From assembly GCA_002441345.1 (NCBI GenBank), contig DJVU01000006.1, positions 257,020-321,019 of the forward strand: a stretch of DNA of 64,000 nucleotides, read 5' to 3'. Each line of letters opens with the position of its first letter. Within the stretch, counting starts at the first letter, position 1. The notes under the pieces are model-generated. The model saw only the letters and a list, made by a program, of their open reading frames with translations, searched no databases and was not told where the DNA came from. Positions 1 through 8,950 of the stretch are shown piece by piece. The stretch comes from Bacteroidales bacterium UBA6248 (GTDB lineage: Bacteria; Bacteroidota; Bacteroidia; Bacteroidales; Lentimicrobiaceae). The position numbers were made by a program, and so were the translations under genes.

Positions 1-1
1 T

Positions 2-316
2 AGTGCCGATGCGATGGTCTTTCAAACAGAAAAACAGCTGAAAGAATACGGAGATAAACTTCCCGAAGCAAAAAAAGGCCCCATCGAAAAATCCCTTGCC
101 GATCTTAAAGAGGCGCATAAGAACCGCAACATTGCCGCTATCGACTCAGCCCTGGAAGCCCTCAATGCTGCATGGCAGGCCGCCAGCGAAGAAATGTACA
201 AAGCTACTCAGGATGCAGGTCAGCCCAATCCCGAAGCTTCTCAGCCAGGTGGTCAGCAGTCAGGTACCACCCCCGATTCCGAAGTCACCGATGTTGACTT
301 TGAAGAAGTGAAGTAA
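2..316 (+). CDS. dnaK: Chaperone DnaK (Hsp70), C-terminal fragment
   Basis: The open frame runs in from the left edge (reading S-A-D-A-M-V-F-Q-T-E-K) and ends at TAA 314-316, so only about the last 104 residues are present. The text matches the helical lid of DnaK (VFQTEKQLKEYGDKLP, then KGPIEKSLADLKEA), followed by a Gln/Gly/Pro-rich disordered tail and the conserved acidic end DVDFEEVK. DnaK is the cytoplasmic ATP-dependent folding chaperone that works with DnaJ and GrpE. The nucleotide-binding and substrate-binding domains lie outside the window. A strong terminator follows at 342-387, so the gene is last in its transcript. Confidence 0.95.
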   Translation, partial: SADAMVFQTEKQLKEYGDKLPEAKKGPIEKSLADLKEAHKNRNIAAIDSALEALNAAWQAASEEMYKATQDAGQPNPEASQPGGQQSGTTPDSEVTDVDFEEVK

Positions 317-341
317 CATAAGCAGTTTCTGCATGAAATTT

Positions 342-387
342 GCGGCAAAGAAGAATCCGGCCGGGTTCAGCTTTGCCGCTTTTTTTT
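342..387 (+). terminator. Intrinsic terminator after dnaK
   Basis: A nine-base stem GCGGCAAAG (342-350) pairs with CTTTGCCGC (371-379) across a 20-base loop and is followed by eight T (380-387). It lies 25 bases after the dnaK stop. It also shows that the next gene cannot begin at the in-frame start near 340. Confidence 0.85.
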
Positions 388-486
388 AACCTGAATACCT
401 GTTCACAACGTTTTACCTGCCGGTGTCGCCGGCATCAGACCGGATCACCGGCATTATTGTTAACTTTACTGTCCCAATCACAACCC

Positions 487-2028
487 ATGATACGAAAGAT
501 CCTGCTTTTTACCGTTATAATCTGTTTGTTCTCCTCTTCTCTTGCCGGACAGGGGAATAAGCCAGTAAGGCTCGAAATACCGGTTAAAGATGATACCGAA
601 GTATACAGAGTTGTTCCGGCCGGTGAGTTCGGTGTGATGATTATTTATCTAAGTTCCGAAACCGACGAAAATCAGCAGATGCTGTGGGTTACCGCAATGC
701 TCGACCGGAATCTGAAAGAGATTTGGCGACAGTCCATTCCACTGCCAAAGGGATTTATCCTTGAAGAATCCCTTTACAGTAATACGCACGTGATCAGCTT
801 CTTTCATAATCCTAAAAGCAGCGATGAGCACAACTTCAGAATAATCGACTCCGATGTCTCAGCCGGAACCTATGCCCAGACAAGCTACAGCGTTCCTGAA
901 AAGTCGGGTGCAGCCTATTTCAGCGTTGGCGACCAGGTGGCAGTTGCCGGCATCAACATCCGTAAAGACGAATCCATTCTGCTTGCATACCGGTTCGACC
1001 GGAAGATAATACTTGAGATAAACCCCGGAACCGCCGGTCAGGCAGTTATCGAATCCATCTCCATCGATAAATCATCCGGAACCATTTCAGCTATACTCCG
1101 TACCCTGGGTTCGGCAAAAAAAAGAGCTTACTTCCTTGTGAAAGCCAACAGCGAAGGTATAGTACTGAGCAACCTTCAGCTCAGCAAATTCGACGACAAC
1201 CGAATGATTAATACTGCTTTCGCTCACAAAATCGATGGCCTGAACGATATCATTATAGGTTCGTACGGACGGTCAAGCCGCACCCGGACCATCGAAGGAA
1301 GAGAGTCGATAGGCGTTGCTTCAACAGGCTTCTTTTCTATCCTGATCCGCAATAATGCTGAAGTTACAACCAATTTTTATGAATTCACCGACTTCCGTGA
1401 TTTTTACCGCTACCTGCGCCGCCCGTCCGATCTGAATGTTCGTCGTGGTTCAATCCGTGACCGTAATCGCGATTATTCTATCGACCACGACCTGCTCGCG
1501 CATGAGGTTTTTGTTTGGAACGATCAGCTCATTTTTATGGCTGAAGCCTATTACCCCGAATATCGCACCATAACCACAATGGTTTACGACTATTACGGAA
1601 GACCTTATCCTACAACGTATTCGGTATTTGAAGGCTTCAGATACCTTACAACTTTTGTGGCCGGCTTTGATCGCGAGGGAACCCTTCTGTGGAACAACGA
1701 CCTGGAGCTTAGAGACATGCTTACTCAAACCCTGAAACGCCGCGTTGTATCCTGGGAAGATCCCGAAGGCCTCGTTTTGGCCTATGCCAACAACGGAAAG
1801 ATATTTTCCAAACTAATCCATAAAGATCAAACCATCGAAAGCATCTCATCAGCCGATATCGCTACTCTCAACGCCCGCGACCGCATTTTCGAAGACTCGC
1901 ACAGCATCATCGAACGCTGGTACGACAGTTACTTCCTGATTCACGGATATCAGAATATTAAAAACAGTTACGTGAATTCTAGAAATAACAAAACCGTTTT
2001 TTATATTAATAAAATAGCCTACTTCTGA
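487..2028 (+). CDS. Exported protein of unknown function
   Basis: A 513-residue protein beginning MIRKILLFTVIICLF, with a clear signal peptide ending near SLAGQ, so it is exported to the periplasm or cell surface. I do not recognise the family. The body is rich in short beta-like segments with alternating hydrophobic residues, as in propeller-like folds, and Tyr/Arg-rich in the middle (around residues 290-400). No catalytic motif or sorting domain is visible. The ATG at 487 was chosen because it starts the signal peptide; an in-frame start near 340 would lie across the dnaK terminator. A near-match to the -7 element (TAACTTTA, 461-468) is just upstream. It appears to be monocistronic. Confidence 0.75.
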   Translation: MIRKILLFTVIICLFSSSLAGQGNKPVRLEIPVKDDTEVYRVVPAGEFGVMIIYLSSETDENQQMLWVTAMLDRNLKEIWRQSIPLPKGFILEESLYSNTHVISFFHNPKSSDEHNFRIIDSDVSAGTYAQTSYSVPEKSGAAYFSVGDQVAVAGINIRKDESILLAYRFDRKIILEINPGTAGQAVIESISIDKSSGTISAILRTLGSAKKRAYFLVKANSEGIVLSNLQLSKFDDNRMINTAFAHKIDGLNDIIIGSYGRSSRTRTIEGRESIGVASTGFFSILIRNNAEVTTNFYEFTDFRDFYRYLRRPSDLNVRRGSIRDRNRDYSIDHDLLAHEVFVWNDQLIFMAEAYYPEYRTITTMVYDYYGRPYPTTYSVFEGFRYLTTFVAGFDREGTLLWNNDLELRDMLTQTLKRRVVSWEDPEGLVLAYANNGKIFSKLIHKDQTIESISSADIATLNARDRIFEDSHSIIERWYDSYFLIHGYQNIKNSYVNSRNNKTVFYINKIAYF

Positions 2029-2403
2029 ATTTGCTCCGTTTTTTTTTGAATGCCTGAGCATCGCCTCTCTCCTTGTGGTTATGTTTCCCGGCTTCATTAG
2101 TAACGGAAAAATTTCACTTAACCGTCCCGCCATAAGTCATTCCGCGCACGCATCCGGTGTACAGTACTCAGAATCTGGTTACGATCTCCTGCCGGCACAT
2201 AAAGTGCAGAGAACAGAGTACTTCAGGTGTATTCATCGTTTCAATTCCGTCTGAATTTCTTTGAAGCGCTTATGCAAATCTGTAGTGCGGGCAAATTGCA
2301 TTAACCTCCGGCTGAAGTACGGGTATTGCTTTTTTTTTACCCCGGATAGTATATAATCTTCATGATTAATACGGCGGTAATTCGTACGATGTATACGTTA
2401 TAC
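2029..2403. other. Intergenic stretch without a recognisable gene
   Basis: About 375 bases between a plus-strand and a minus-strand gene that converge. There is a run of nine T at 2039-2047 without a clear hairpin in front. Short open frames here lack a credible start context or composition. I see nothing else. Confidence 0.6.
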
Positions 2404-2434
2404 AAAAAAAGAGCCGGCAACTGCCGGCTCTTTT
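2404..2434 (-). terminator. Intrinsic terminator of the OmpA-TPR gene
   Basis: The arms AAAAGAGCCGGCA (2407-2419) and TGCCGGCTCTTTT (2422-2434) form a GC-rich hairpin. On the minus strand it is followed by a U-run (A 2404-2410 on the plus strand). It lies about 20 bases beyond the stop of the minus-strand gene. The T-run on the plus side would also let it work in the other direction. Confidence 0.85.
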
Positions 2435-2453
2435 CGGAGTATTATGTAAGACT

Positions 2454-4895
2454 TTACTTAACCAGTTTTACGAATTCCGGATCGGTAAAGAACTTGATAA
2501 ATTCGCGGTCTTCTGCAGCGGTAGCTTTAAGAGCGGGCTCAGCAGCAAAGGCTTTACCAAGGTTCTCGAACATCATCCTGGCATCACCACTGCGTGCACC
2601 GGCAACTGCCAGCAGGTAGTAATTATGTCCGCTTTCAGGAGCGCACTTCAGAGAATTGGCAGCTTCGCTGAATTTTCCGGTCATAATCTGGGCAAGAGCA
2701 ACATTGGTGTTGCATTTCTTGCTGCCCATCATGCTGAGTGCCTGATCATACTGACCAGCAGCAAGCCTGGTGATTCCGAGATTGTAGTTGACATCGGCTC
2801 CGAGAGTTTTAGCTTTATTGTAAAGAACGACAGCGCCTTTGTAATCTTCCTTCTTCGAAGCAAGAGCGCCGAGGTTGTTTACGATAGCCATGTTATCGGG
2901 CTCCATCTGGTCGGCCTTGTTAAGATGTGATGCGGCTTCTCCAAGCTGATTGTTCATCAGTTCATAGTAAGCGGCATTGTTGTATCCTTTCCAGTCGTTC
3001 GGGAACTGGGTTGTAGCCGATTTGTAGATGCGAAGCTTGGTATCGTTGTCGTTGGTGAGGGTTGCAGCATAGAGCAGCTCCTTGTTGTCGAGTTTCGAAG
3101 GATCGCTGGTTGCAAGATTTGCAATTTCCTCGTCGCTCTTCTTAGGCTCGAAGCAGTTAACCTTAATTACAACGCGGCGGAGCGGAGGCAGAATGTCCTC
3201 TTCGATTTCTTTGTAAACAAGTGCCATGTTGCGGATTTCCTGCTCCCGTTTGGTAACGTCGGGCTGAGAATTAACCACATTCATAATAATGCGCTTGTCG
3301 CCGATGTTTGAAGCTTCAACTGCCTGCATAAATCCGTTCCAGTCTTCACCGTTGGCATAGGTGTTGAATTTCAGGTTCTCTTCCGGTTTTTCGATAACGA
3401 AAGGATTCTTTTTATCCTTTGCCATCTTCTTCACCATGTCGAGGAAATGTTTTTTACCGGCCTGAGCACGACGCTCTGACAGTCCCTGGTTGAAGCTTTC
3501 CTCACCTTCGGGTGATGCCCATGCATTGATATCAATGTCGCGGATTGTGTATCCCATGCGAACAAACTGAGCAAGTTCGTCAAGTTTCTTCTGCACTTCG
3601 TTGTTCCTGTTGAGCGGAAGGTTCCAGTTGAGGTTGTGCATGTTTACCTGGAAATAGATGGTAGCATCCTTGCTGATGATGGTTTCTTTTTCGTAACCGT
3701 GTTCTGCAAGAATAAGGTCTTCGTCGTGCATGATGCGTGAACCGGTGATAATAACACCATCGGCAAGCTTGCGCTCGGGGAGGTCTATCACTTTGTATTT
3801 TGCCCTGATTTCCTCGGGAGTAGCACCCATCTTAACGGGTTCTTTAGGTTCATAAAGGGTAGGTGAAACAACAAGGTCAGATACATTCATCCCCGGCTCG
3901 TAAGGAACACAGTCTACGTAAGTGTAGCTGCCGCCGTTTTTGTAATTGATAACGATGCCGTCACCGTTTACTTCTTCTCCCTGGAAGTTAACTGCTTTCA
4001 GCTTGCGGGAGGTTCCGGCGTATTTGATTTCCGGCTGGAAACTCATTGCAGCTTTCTTGGCAAAATACTTCGGCGGGAAAGTAACCTTAACGTTTACACA
4101 AACGGTATCGCCAACCCTCACGAGAGGATCGGGCGTAGTTTCATATTTAACAAGACCGTAGTCTTTCTGCATCGATTTCAGGTTCGCGCTGGGTTTAAAT
4201 TTGTAGGTTGCTCCCAGCATAAGGGTTGAGTAAGCATCGTTACCATCCCCGCTTTCAACAAGATCAAGCTGGTCGGTGAACATGGTGCGGAGGTTGTACT
4301 CGAGATTGAGATCCCAGCGCTCTGCCAGACGGAAGTTGAGGCCGAGACCTGCAGGAATGACAAATTCTCTCATAGGATCTGTGCTGAACGGAGGATCTGC
4401 ATCCGGACCGTTCTGGTCAAGCACCTGCTCGTTACTGTCTTTGTAAAGGATCGATGAGAAGTTGCTTAATGCACCGCCGGCAAATCCGTAAAGGTTTACA
4501 AAACGCTCTGGTTTGTAACCGAATAACAGGTTTGTCAGACTAACGGTTGCATGCAACTGTCCGTCCCAGATACTGGATGACATCCTCAGATCTTCTTTGT
4601 CAAGCGTGCTTACAGCCCATCCGTTGTTGAAAACTCCCCTAAGGCCGAATACAGGAGAAAACTGATATCCTGCACCAACTCCGTAAAAGAAATTGACTCG
4701 TTCGTTAATGAGGTTTTTCTCGTTGAGATCGCCAAAAAATTGCGAAACTCCGCCACTGGCCTGCAGGAAGAAGTGTTTGTCGAAGGATGATTTAGCTTCG
4801 CTTTTTCCTTCCTCCTGGCCAAATACCAGTGCAGGTGCAATACCCAACATCAGGATGAGAAGCATCATCATTGATTTGTAGCTTACTTTTTTCAT
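2454..4895 (-). CDS. Outer-membrane beta-barrel/OmpA-like/TPR protein
   Basis: An 813-residue exported protein with a signal peptide (MKKVSYKSMMMLLILMLGIA, cleavage after VFGQ). Residues about 35-235 look like an eight-stranded outer-membrane barrel (alternating aromatic strands, FGLRGVFNNGW, LNLEYNLRTMF). A middle segment is unassigned. Residues about 410-560 carry an OmpA-like peptidoglycan-binding motif (INAWASPEGEESFNQGLSER). Residues about 620-770 are TPR-like helices (GYNNAAYYELMNNQLGEAAS, then AIVNNLGALASKKEDYKGAV). This architecture is found in abundant Bacteroidota envelope proteins that anchor the outer membrane to peptidoglycan. The precise role is not known from the sequence. It has its own consensus promoter (4965-4995) and terminator, so it is probably monocistronic and well expressed. 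Confidence 0.85.
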   Translation of the reverse strand: MKKVSYKSMMMLLILMLGIAPALVFGQEEGKSEAKSSFDKHFFLQASGGVSQFFGDLNEKNLINERVNFFYGVGAGYQFSPVFGLRGVFNNGWAVSTLDKEDLRMSSSIWDGQLHATVSLTNLLFGYKPERFVNLYGFAGGALSNFSSILYKDSNEQVLDQNGPDADPPFSTDPMREFVIPAGLGLNFRLAERWDLNLEYNLRTMFTDQLDLVESGDGNDAYSTLMLGATYKFKPSANLKSMQKDYGLVKYETTPDPLVRVGDTVCVNVKVTFPPKYFAKKAAMSFQPEIKYAGTSRKLKAVNFQGEEVNGDGIVINYKNGGSYTYVDCVPYEPGMNVSDLVVSPTLYEPKEPVKMGATPEEIRAKYKVIDLPERKLADGVIITGSRIMHDEDLILAEHGYEKETIISKDATIYFQVNMHNLNWNLPLNRNNEVQKKLDELAQFVRMGYTIRDIDINAWASPEGEESFNQGLSERRAQAGKKHFLDMVKKMAKDKKNPFVIEKPEENLKFNTYANGEDWNGFMQAVEASNIGDKRIIMNVVNSQPDVTKREQEIRNMALVYKEIEEDILPPLRRVVIKVNCFEPKKSDEEIANLATSDPSKLDNKELLYAATLTNDNDTKLRIYKSATTQFPNDWKGYNNAAYYELMNNQLGEAASHLNKADQMEPDNMAIVNNLGALASKKEDYKGAVVLYNKAKTLGADVNYNLGITRLAAGQYDQALSMMGSKKCNTNVALAQIMTGKFSEAANSLKCAPESGHNYYLLAVAGARSGDARMMFENLGKAFAAEPALKATAAEDREFIKFFTDPEFVKLVK

Positions 4896-4964
4896 AATGG
4901 TAACGATTAATTTATCGGTTTAAGGTTGACTTTGGCTTAGGTCCTCTACTATTCAAAATTCGGA

Positions 4965-4995
4965 CAAATATAGGGCAGTTTTACTGCTTTTCAAA
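4965..4995 (-). promoter_or_regulatory. Bacteroidota-type promoter for the OmpA-TPR gene
   Basis: On the minus strand TATATTTG (4965-4972) matches the TAnnTTTG -7 element. A TTTG (4992-4995) sits 19 bases upstream, as expected for the -33 element. Transcription would start near 4958, giving a leader of roughly 60 bases. Confidence 0.75.
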
Positions 4996-5358
4996 AAAAA
5001 ACTCAGTATTTCATGTCCCGCCAGCGTTAATTGTTTTTCCCGGTATAATTTCCGCAGGGTCTTTTCCTATTTCCCAAACAAAAATAAGGGTTTAAAGTTC
5101 AGAAATCGCTGTGAAATTTCCTATATATGTTCAAAGCCATTCATCATTTTTGCTGTTATAATTAATCCGGTTTGTCTGTATCAACTATTCACATGCAGAT
5201 AACATTATGTGAATTTCTATCCGGATTACATTCCCGGCCTGTCATAATTTATTGTTTCCGGCTTCCTGAAAATCTATAATTTTAAACATTTATAAATATT
5301 TTTAAATGTTTAAAAATGCTGACAGACAGTAGTATAGAATAAAAATTTTCAGACAGAA
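4996..5358. other. AT-rich intergenic spacer
   Basis: The spacer between the OmpA-TPR promoter and the end of the RNA methyltransferase gene. Apart from the inverted repeat at 5280-5315 I see no gene, RNA or further signal. Confidence 0.55.
5280..5315. repeat. AT-only perfect inverted repeat
   Basis: The arms TTTTAAACATTTA (5280-5292) and TAAATGTTTAAAA (5303-5315) are perfect 13-base inverted repeats around a 10-base AT loop. They lie 44 bases beyond the stop of the minus-strand RNA methyltransferase, in an AT-rich 460-base spacer. The repeat could be a weak terminator or a protein-binding palindrome. No U-run follows on the minus strand. Confidence 0.6.
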
Positions 5359-5901
5359 TTATAAATCGCTGCCGGCTTTCCGGTAGAACTCCCAGATAAG
5401 GATGGCAGCAGAAACCGATACATTCAGTGAGTGTTTTGTACCGTACTGGGGTATTTCAATGCAGTTATCGCACAGCGAAAGAATGTCATCGTCTATTCCG
5501 TGTACTTCATTACCTACTATTATAGCATACCGCATTCCGGCAACGGGCCGGAATTCCTGAACCGGGATACTGTTTTCAGCCTGTTCTGCCCCGAGCACAA
5601 TATAACCTTTCTCACGAAGTGATTCGATGCATTGCCGCGTGGATGAAAAGTATTTCCAGTCAACAGATTCCGTTGCACCCAAAGCAGCCTTGTGAATTTC
5701 ACGGTTGGGTGGTGTTGCTGTTATCCCGCACAAATATATCCCCTCAAGCCTGAAAGCATCTGCTGTTCTGAATACAGATCCCGTATTGTGCTGACTGCGG
5801 ATGTTGTCGAGTACCAGAACCAGGGGCATTTTTGCACTTGCCTTGAAAGCAGGTACATTCATCCGGTTCAGTTCATCTGTGCTTCGTTTCTTGAAATTCA
5901 T
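5359..5901 (-). CDS. SpoU/TrmH-family RNA 2'-O-methyltransferase
   Basis: A 180-residue SPOUT methyltransferase. Visible motifs are VLDNIRSQHNTGSVFRTADA (motif 1, the substrate RNA-binding Asn/Arg segment), AIIVGNEVHGI (motif 2, part of the trefoil knot that binds S-adenosylmethionine) and CIEIPQYGTKHSLNVSVSAA (motif 3, with the Asn-Val-Ser element). The family methylates ribose 2'-OH groups of tRNA or rRNA; the substrate cannot be read from the sequence. The start at 5901 (MNFKKRS) is chosen because a -7 element lies at 5920-5927, inside the longer open frame that reaches 6087, and the extra residues do not look like this family. The neighbouring gene mutS is divergent. Confidence 0.88.
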   Translation of the reverse strand: MNFKKRSTDELNRMNVPAFKASAKMPLVLVLDNIRSQHNTGSVFRTADAFRLEGIYLCGITATPPNREIHKAALGATESVDWKYFSSTRQCIESLREKGYIVLGAEQAENSIPVQEFRPVAGMRYAIIVGNEVHGIDDDILSLCDNCIEIPQYGTKHSLNVSVSAAILIWEFYRKAGSDL

Positions 5902-5919
5902 ACGTCGTAAATCCTGCCG

Positions 5920-5927
5920 CAAAATTA
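5920..5927 (-). promoter_or_regulatory. -7 promoter element of the RNA methyltransferase
   Basis: TAATTTTG on the minus strand matches TAnnTTTG. It would start transcription near 5913, only about a dozen bases before the ATG at 5901. No good -33 element is seen. Confidence 0.5.
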
Positions 5928-6118
5928 ATACAGATTCGCAGTTCTTCATTCTTTTGACTGTAACTGAACTTATGGGGGTGCAGTTTTTTGCTTTCCTAAA
6001 TTGATAATAATCCGGAAATCCCCCGCAAAAGCTCCTGATACCGGACTGACCGCCGGCTTGAAGGGTGAATGTGAAAAAAATGGACATAAAAATGTCGGAT
6101 TATCTTTATCAAAAATCC

Positions 6119-6126
6119 TATTTTTG
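6119..6126 (+). promoter_or_regulatory. -7 promoter element of mutS
   Basis: TATTTTTG matches TAnnTTTG. Transcription would begin near 6133, leaving a very short leader before the start of mutS at 6150 (or 6141). Confidence 0.5.
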
Positions 6127-6149
6127 TTTCCCTTCAAAAACTGATCGAT

Positions 6150-8780
6150 TTGGCCAAGGCAAAGGAAAATCTTGTTGAAACCCCTCTGATGAAGCAATAC
6201 TACTCCATAAAGGCGAAGTATCCCGACGCCTTATTGCTGTTCAGAGTGGGCGACTTTTACGAAACATTCGGTGAGGATGCGGTTAAAACCTCTTCTATTC
6301 TCGGTATTGTTCTTACAAAAAGGGCAAACGGTTCTGCTTCATCGGTCGAACTGGCCGGATTTCCGCATCACGCACTGGATACATACCTCCCCAAACTGGT
6401 CAGAGCCGGCCACAGAGTCGCCATTTGCGATCAGCTCGAAGATCCCAAACTGACCAAGAAAATTGTCAGGCGCGGGGTTACCGAACTGGTTACACCCGGA
6501 GTTTCATATAACGATAAGGTTCTTGAAAATAAGCAGAATAATTTCCTTGCAAGCATTCACCTGCTGCCAAAATCATCCGGAATTGCTTTTCTCGATATCT
6601 CTACAGGAGAATTCCTGGTAGCCCAGGGCGATAACGATTACATCGATAAACTGCTTCAGACATTTCGTCCCAGCGAAGTCATCGTCCAGAAGTCAAAACG
6701 AAGGGAATTTGCAGGCCTTTTTGGTGAAAAATATTACATAAGTACGTTTGAAGACTGGGTTTTTACCCACGACTTCGGGCTGGAACTTCTGCTGAGGCAT
6801 TTTAATACCATTTCGCTGAAAGGATTTGGTGTGGATGATCTGCCCGGCGGTATTGTCGCTGCAGGTGCAGCCCTTCACTACCTGGCCGAAACACAGCACG
6901 ACCGGGTGAGCCATATTTGCCGCATTTCCCGTATCGAGGAAGATCATTATGTGTGGCTCGACAAGTTTACGGTGCGTAACCTCGAAATTCTTCATTCTCC
7001 GAATGAACAGGCTACAACGCTGCTGCATGTTCTCGATCAGACGGTTTCACCCATGGGATCGCGCCTGATGCGGCGCTGGCTTGTGCTTCCTCTCAAGGAG
7101 AAACAACCGGTAAATGACCGGCTTGATATGGTCGGATTCCTGATTTCCAATCCGGAGCCGGCTCAATTGCTGCATCAGCAGATCAAGCTGATGGGCGATA
7201 TCGAACGCATGATCTCGAAAGTTGCCGTTGGACGAATAAATCCCAGGGAACTGCTTCAGCTTAAGCGGGCTATGCTCGCACTGGAACAGGTGAAGGCTGT
7301 TTGTGCCGCATCGCCTGTGAAGCCAATGAAACATATGGCCGATCAGATTAACCTTTGTCCACTGATGACCAGCCGCATCGAAAAGGAGCTGAGTGCGGAT
7401 CCTCCCGTAGCGGTGAATAAAGGGAATGTGATTGCAGAAGGCATCTCCCCCGAACTCGACGAACTCCGGGAGATCGCTTACAAAGGCAAGGACTTTCTGG
7501 CCAGACTGCAACAGCAGGAATCGGAACGCACCGGCATCCCATCCCTTAAAGTTGCTTTCAATAATGTATTCGGCTATTACCTGGAGGTTACCAATACACA
7601 TAAAGATAAAGTTCCTCCCGAATGGGAAAGGCGCCAGACCCTGGTAAATTCTGAACGCTATATCACCCCCGAACTGAAACAATACGAAGAAAAAATTCTG
7701 AATGCCGAGGAGAAGATACTTGAGCTTGAGACACGCCTCTACAACGATCTGGTGCTTGGACTAATCGACTATATCGAGCCCGTTCAGGTAAACGCCCGCG
7801 TGGTAGCCCGACTCGATTGCCTGCTCTCCTTTGCATCGGTGGCGCAGGAAAATAATTATGTAAGACCATCCATAAGCGACGGATTTTATCTTGATATAAA
7901 ACTGGGGCGTCACCCCGTAATCGAACGGCATCTTCCGCCCGGTGAACCATACATCGCCAACGATGTGTACCTTGATGATGCATCACAGCAGATCATTATC
8001 ATCACCGGTCCCAATATGTCGGGTAAGTCGGCCTTGCTCAGGCAAACGGCACTTATAGTGCTGATGGCTCAGGCCGGCTGTTACGTGCCTGCTGCCTCGG
8101 CTGAAATAGGACTGGTTGATAAAATCTTCACCAGGGTGGGTGCCAGCGATAACATCTCCTCGGGTGAGTCAACCTTTATGGTCGAGATGAACGAAACGGC
8201 CAGCATACTCAATAATATCAGCAACCGCAGCCTGATCCTTCTCGACGAGATTGGCCGGGGAACCAGTACCTACGACGGTATCAGCATTGCCTGGGCTATC
8301 TCGGAATACATTCACGAGCATCCACTTTTTAAGCCCAAAGTGCTGTTTGCTACCCATTATCATGAGCTTAATGAAATGGCCAGCCGGTTTTCAAGAATAA
8401 AGAATTATCATATTTCTGTAAAAGAAGCTGGTAATAAAGTGCTGTTTCTCAGGAAGATGGAGCCGGGAGGCAGCGAACACAGCTTTGGAATACATGTAGC
8501 CCGTATGGCTGGTATGCCCCGGCAGGTGCTTCAGCGTGCCGATGAAATGCTCCGCATTCTCGAGACATCGCATGGTGGCGATACGTTTCAGGCCCCGGCT
8601 TCCCGTAAAAAACAAAAGAGCAGCGGGGGAGACCCCTTACAGCTCAGCTTTATACAGCTTAACGATCCGCTTCTTGAACAAATCCGGGACGATATTCTCG
8701 ATACCGATATCAATACGCTGACCCCGGTGGAAGCCCTGATGAAACTCAATGAAATCAAAAATCTTTTAAAAAAACAGTGA
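6150..8780 (+). CDS. mutS: DNA mismatch repair protein MutS
   Basis: An 876-residue protein of normal MutS1 length. The N-terminal mismatch-reading domain has the Phe-x-Glu motif (GDFYETFGEDA, about residues 32-42). Connector, lever and clamp domains follow. The C-terminal ABC ATPase has Walker A GPNMSGKS at residues 620-627, the signature around SSGESTFMVEM, Walker B LILLDEIGRGTSTYDG and the histidine switch LFATHYHELNE. It ends with a helix-turn-helix dimerisation tail. MutS recognises mismatches and recruits MutL. No ATG is available at the expected N-terminus: the frame opens with TTG at 6150 (or CTG at 6141), and the first ATG at 6189 would remove residues that are conserved in the family (VETPLMKQYY). 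Confidence 0.97.
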   Translation: MAKAKENLVETPLMKQYYSIKAKYPDALLLFRVGDFYETFGEDAVKTSSILGIVLTKRANGSASSVELAGFPHHALDTYLPKLVRAGHRVAICDQLEDPKLTKKIVRRGVTELVTPGVSYNDKVLENKQNNFLASIHLLPKSSGIAFLDISTGEFLVAQGDNDYIDKLLQTFRPSEVIVQKSKRREFAGLFGEKYYISTFEDWVFTHDFGLELLLRHFNTISLKGFGVDDLPGGIVAAGAALHYLAETQHDRVSHICRISRIEEDHYVWLDKFTVRNLEILHSPNEQATTLLHVLDQTVSPMGSRLMRRWLVLPLKEKQPVNDRLDMVGFLISNPEPAQLLHQQIKLMGDIERMISKVAVGRINPRELLQLKRAMLALEQVKAVCAASPVKPMKHMADQINLCPLMTSRIEKELSADPPVAVNKGNVIAEGISPELDELREIAYKGKDFLARLQQQESERTGIPSLKVAFNNVFGYYLEVTNTHKDKVPPEWERRQTLVNSERYITPELKQYEEKILNAEEKILELETRLYNDLVLGLIDYIEPVQVNARVVARLDCLLSFASVAQENNYVRPSISDGFYLDIKLGRHPVIERHLPPGEPYIANDVYLDDASQQIIIITGPNMSGKSALLRQTALIVLMAQAGCYVPAASAEIGLVDKIFTRVGASDNISSGESTFMVEMNETASILNNISNRSLILLDEIGRGTSTYDGISIAWAISEYIHEHPLFKPKVLFATHYHELNEMASRFSRIKNYHISVKEAGNKVLFLRKMEPGGSEHSFGIHVARMAGMPRQVLQRADEMLRILETSHGGDTFQAPASRKKQKSSGGDPLQLSFIQLNDPLLEQIRDDILDTDINTLTPVEALMKLNEIKNLLKKQ

Positions 8781-8785
8781 ATTTT

Positions 8786-8816
8786 TTTGGCGGTTTGAAA
8801 AGTGGTCGTATATTTG
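8786..8816 (+). promoter_or_regulatory. Bacteroidota-type promoter of the tRNA genes
   Basis: TTTG (8786-8789) and TATATTTG (8809-8816) are separated by 19 bases, an exact fit to the -33/-7 arrangement. Transcription would begin near 8823, about 12 bases before the tRNA-Gly. Confidence 0.8.
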
Positions 8817-8834
8817 CACCCGCTAAAGCGATAA

Positions 8835-8907
8835 GCGGAAGTAGCTCAGTTGGTAGAGCATGACCTTGCCAAGGTCAGGGTCGCGGGTTCGAGTCCCGTC
8901 TTCCGCT
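8835..8907 (+). tRNA. trnG: tRNA-Gly (anticodon GCC)
   Basis: A full 73-base cloverleaf. The acceptor arm GCGGAAG pairs with CTTCCGC (8900-8906) and the discriminator is U (8907), as usual for tRNA-Gly. The anticodon stem is TGACC/GGTCA with loop TTGCCAA, giving anticodon GCC (8868-8870). The T arm GCGGGTTCGAGTCCCGT is canonical. The 3' CCA is not encoded. Confidence 0.95.
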
Positions 8908-8910
8908 CGA

Positions 8911-8937
8911 ATCCCGGATTTATCCGGGTTTTTTTTT
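8911..8937 (+). terminator. Terminator-like hairpin between two tRNA genes
   Basis: CCCGGA (8913-8918) pairs with TCCGGG (8923-8928) over a TTTA loop and is followed by nine T (8929-8937). It begins just after the tRNA-Gly 3' end and 13 bases before tRNA-Leu. It may end or attenuate transcription between them, or mark processing. Confidence 0.7.
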
Positions 8938-8950
8938 CTGCCGGCCATAT

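Noticed and set aside
2362..2619. An 85-codon plus-strand frame
   Set aside because: It spans the terminator of the OmpA-TPR gene and runs into that gene on the opposite strand.
7047..7682. A 211-codon open frame on the minus strand
   Set aside because: It lies wholly within mutS on the other strand, has no recognisable domain and no start signals.
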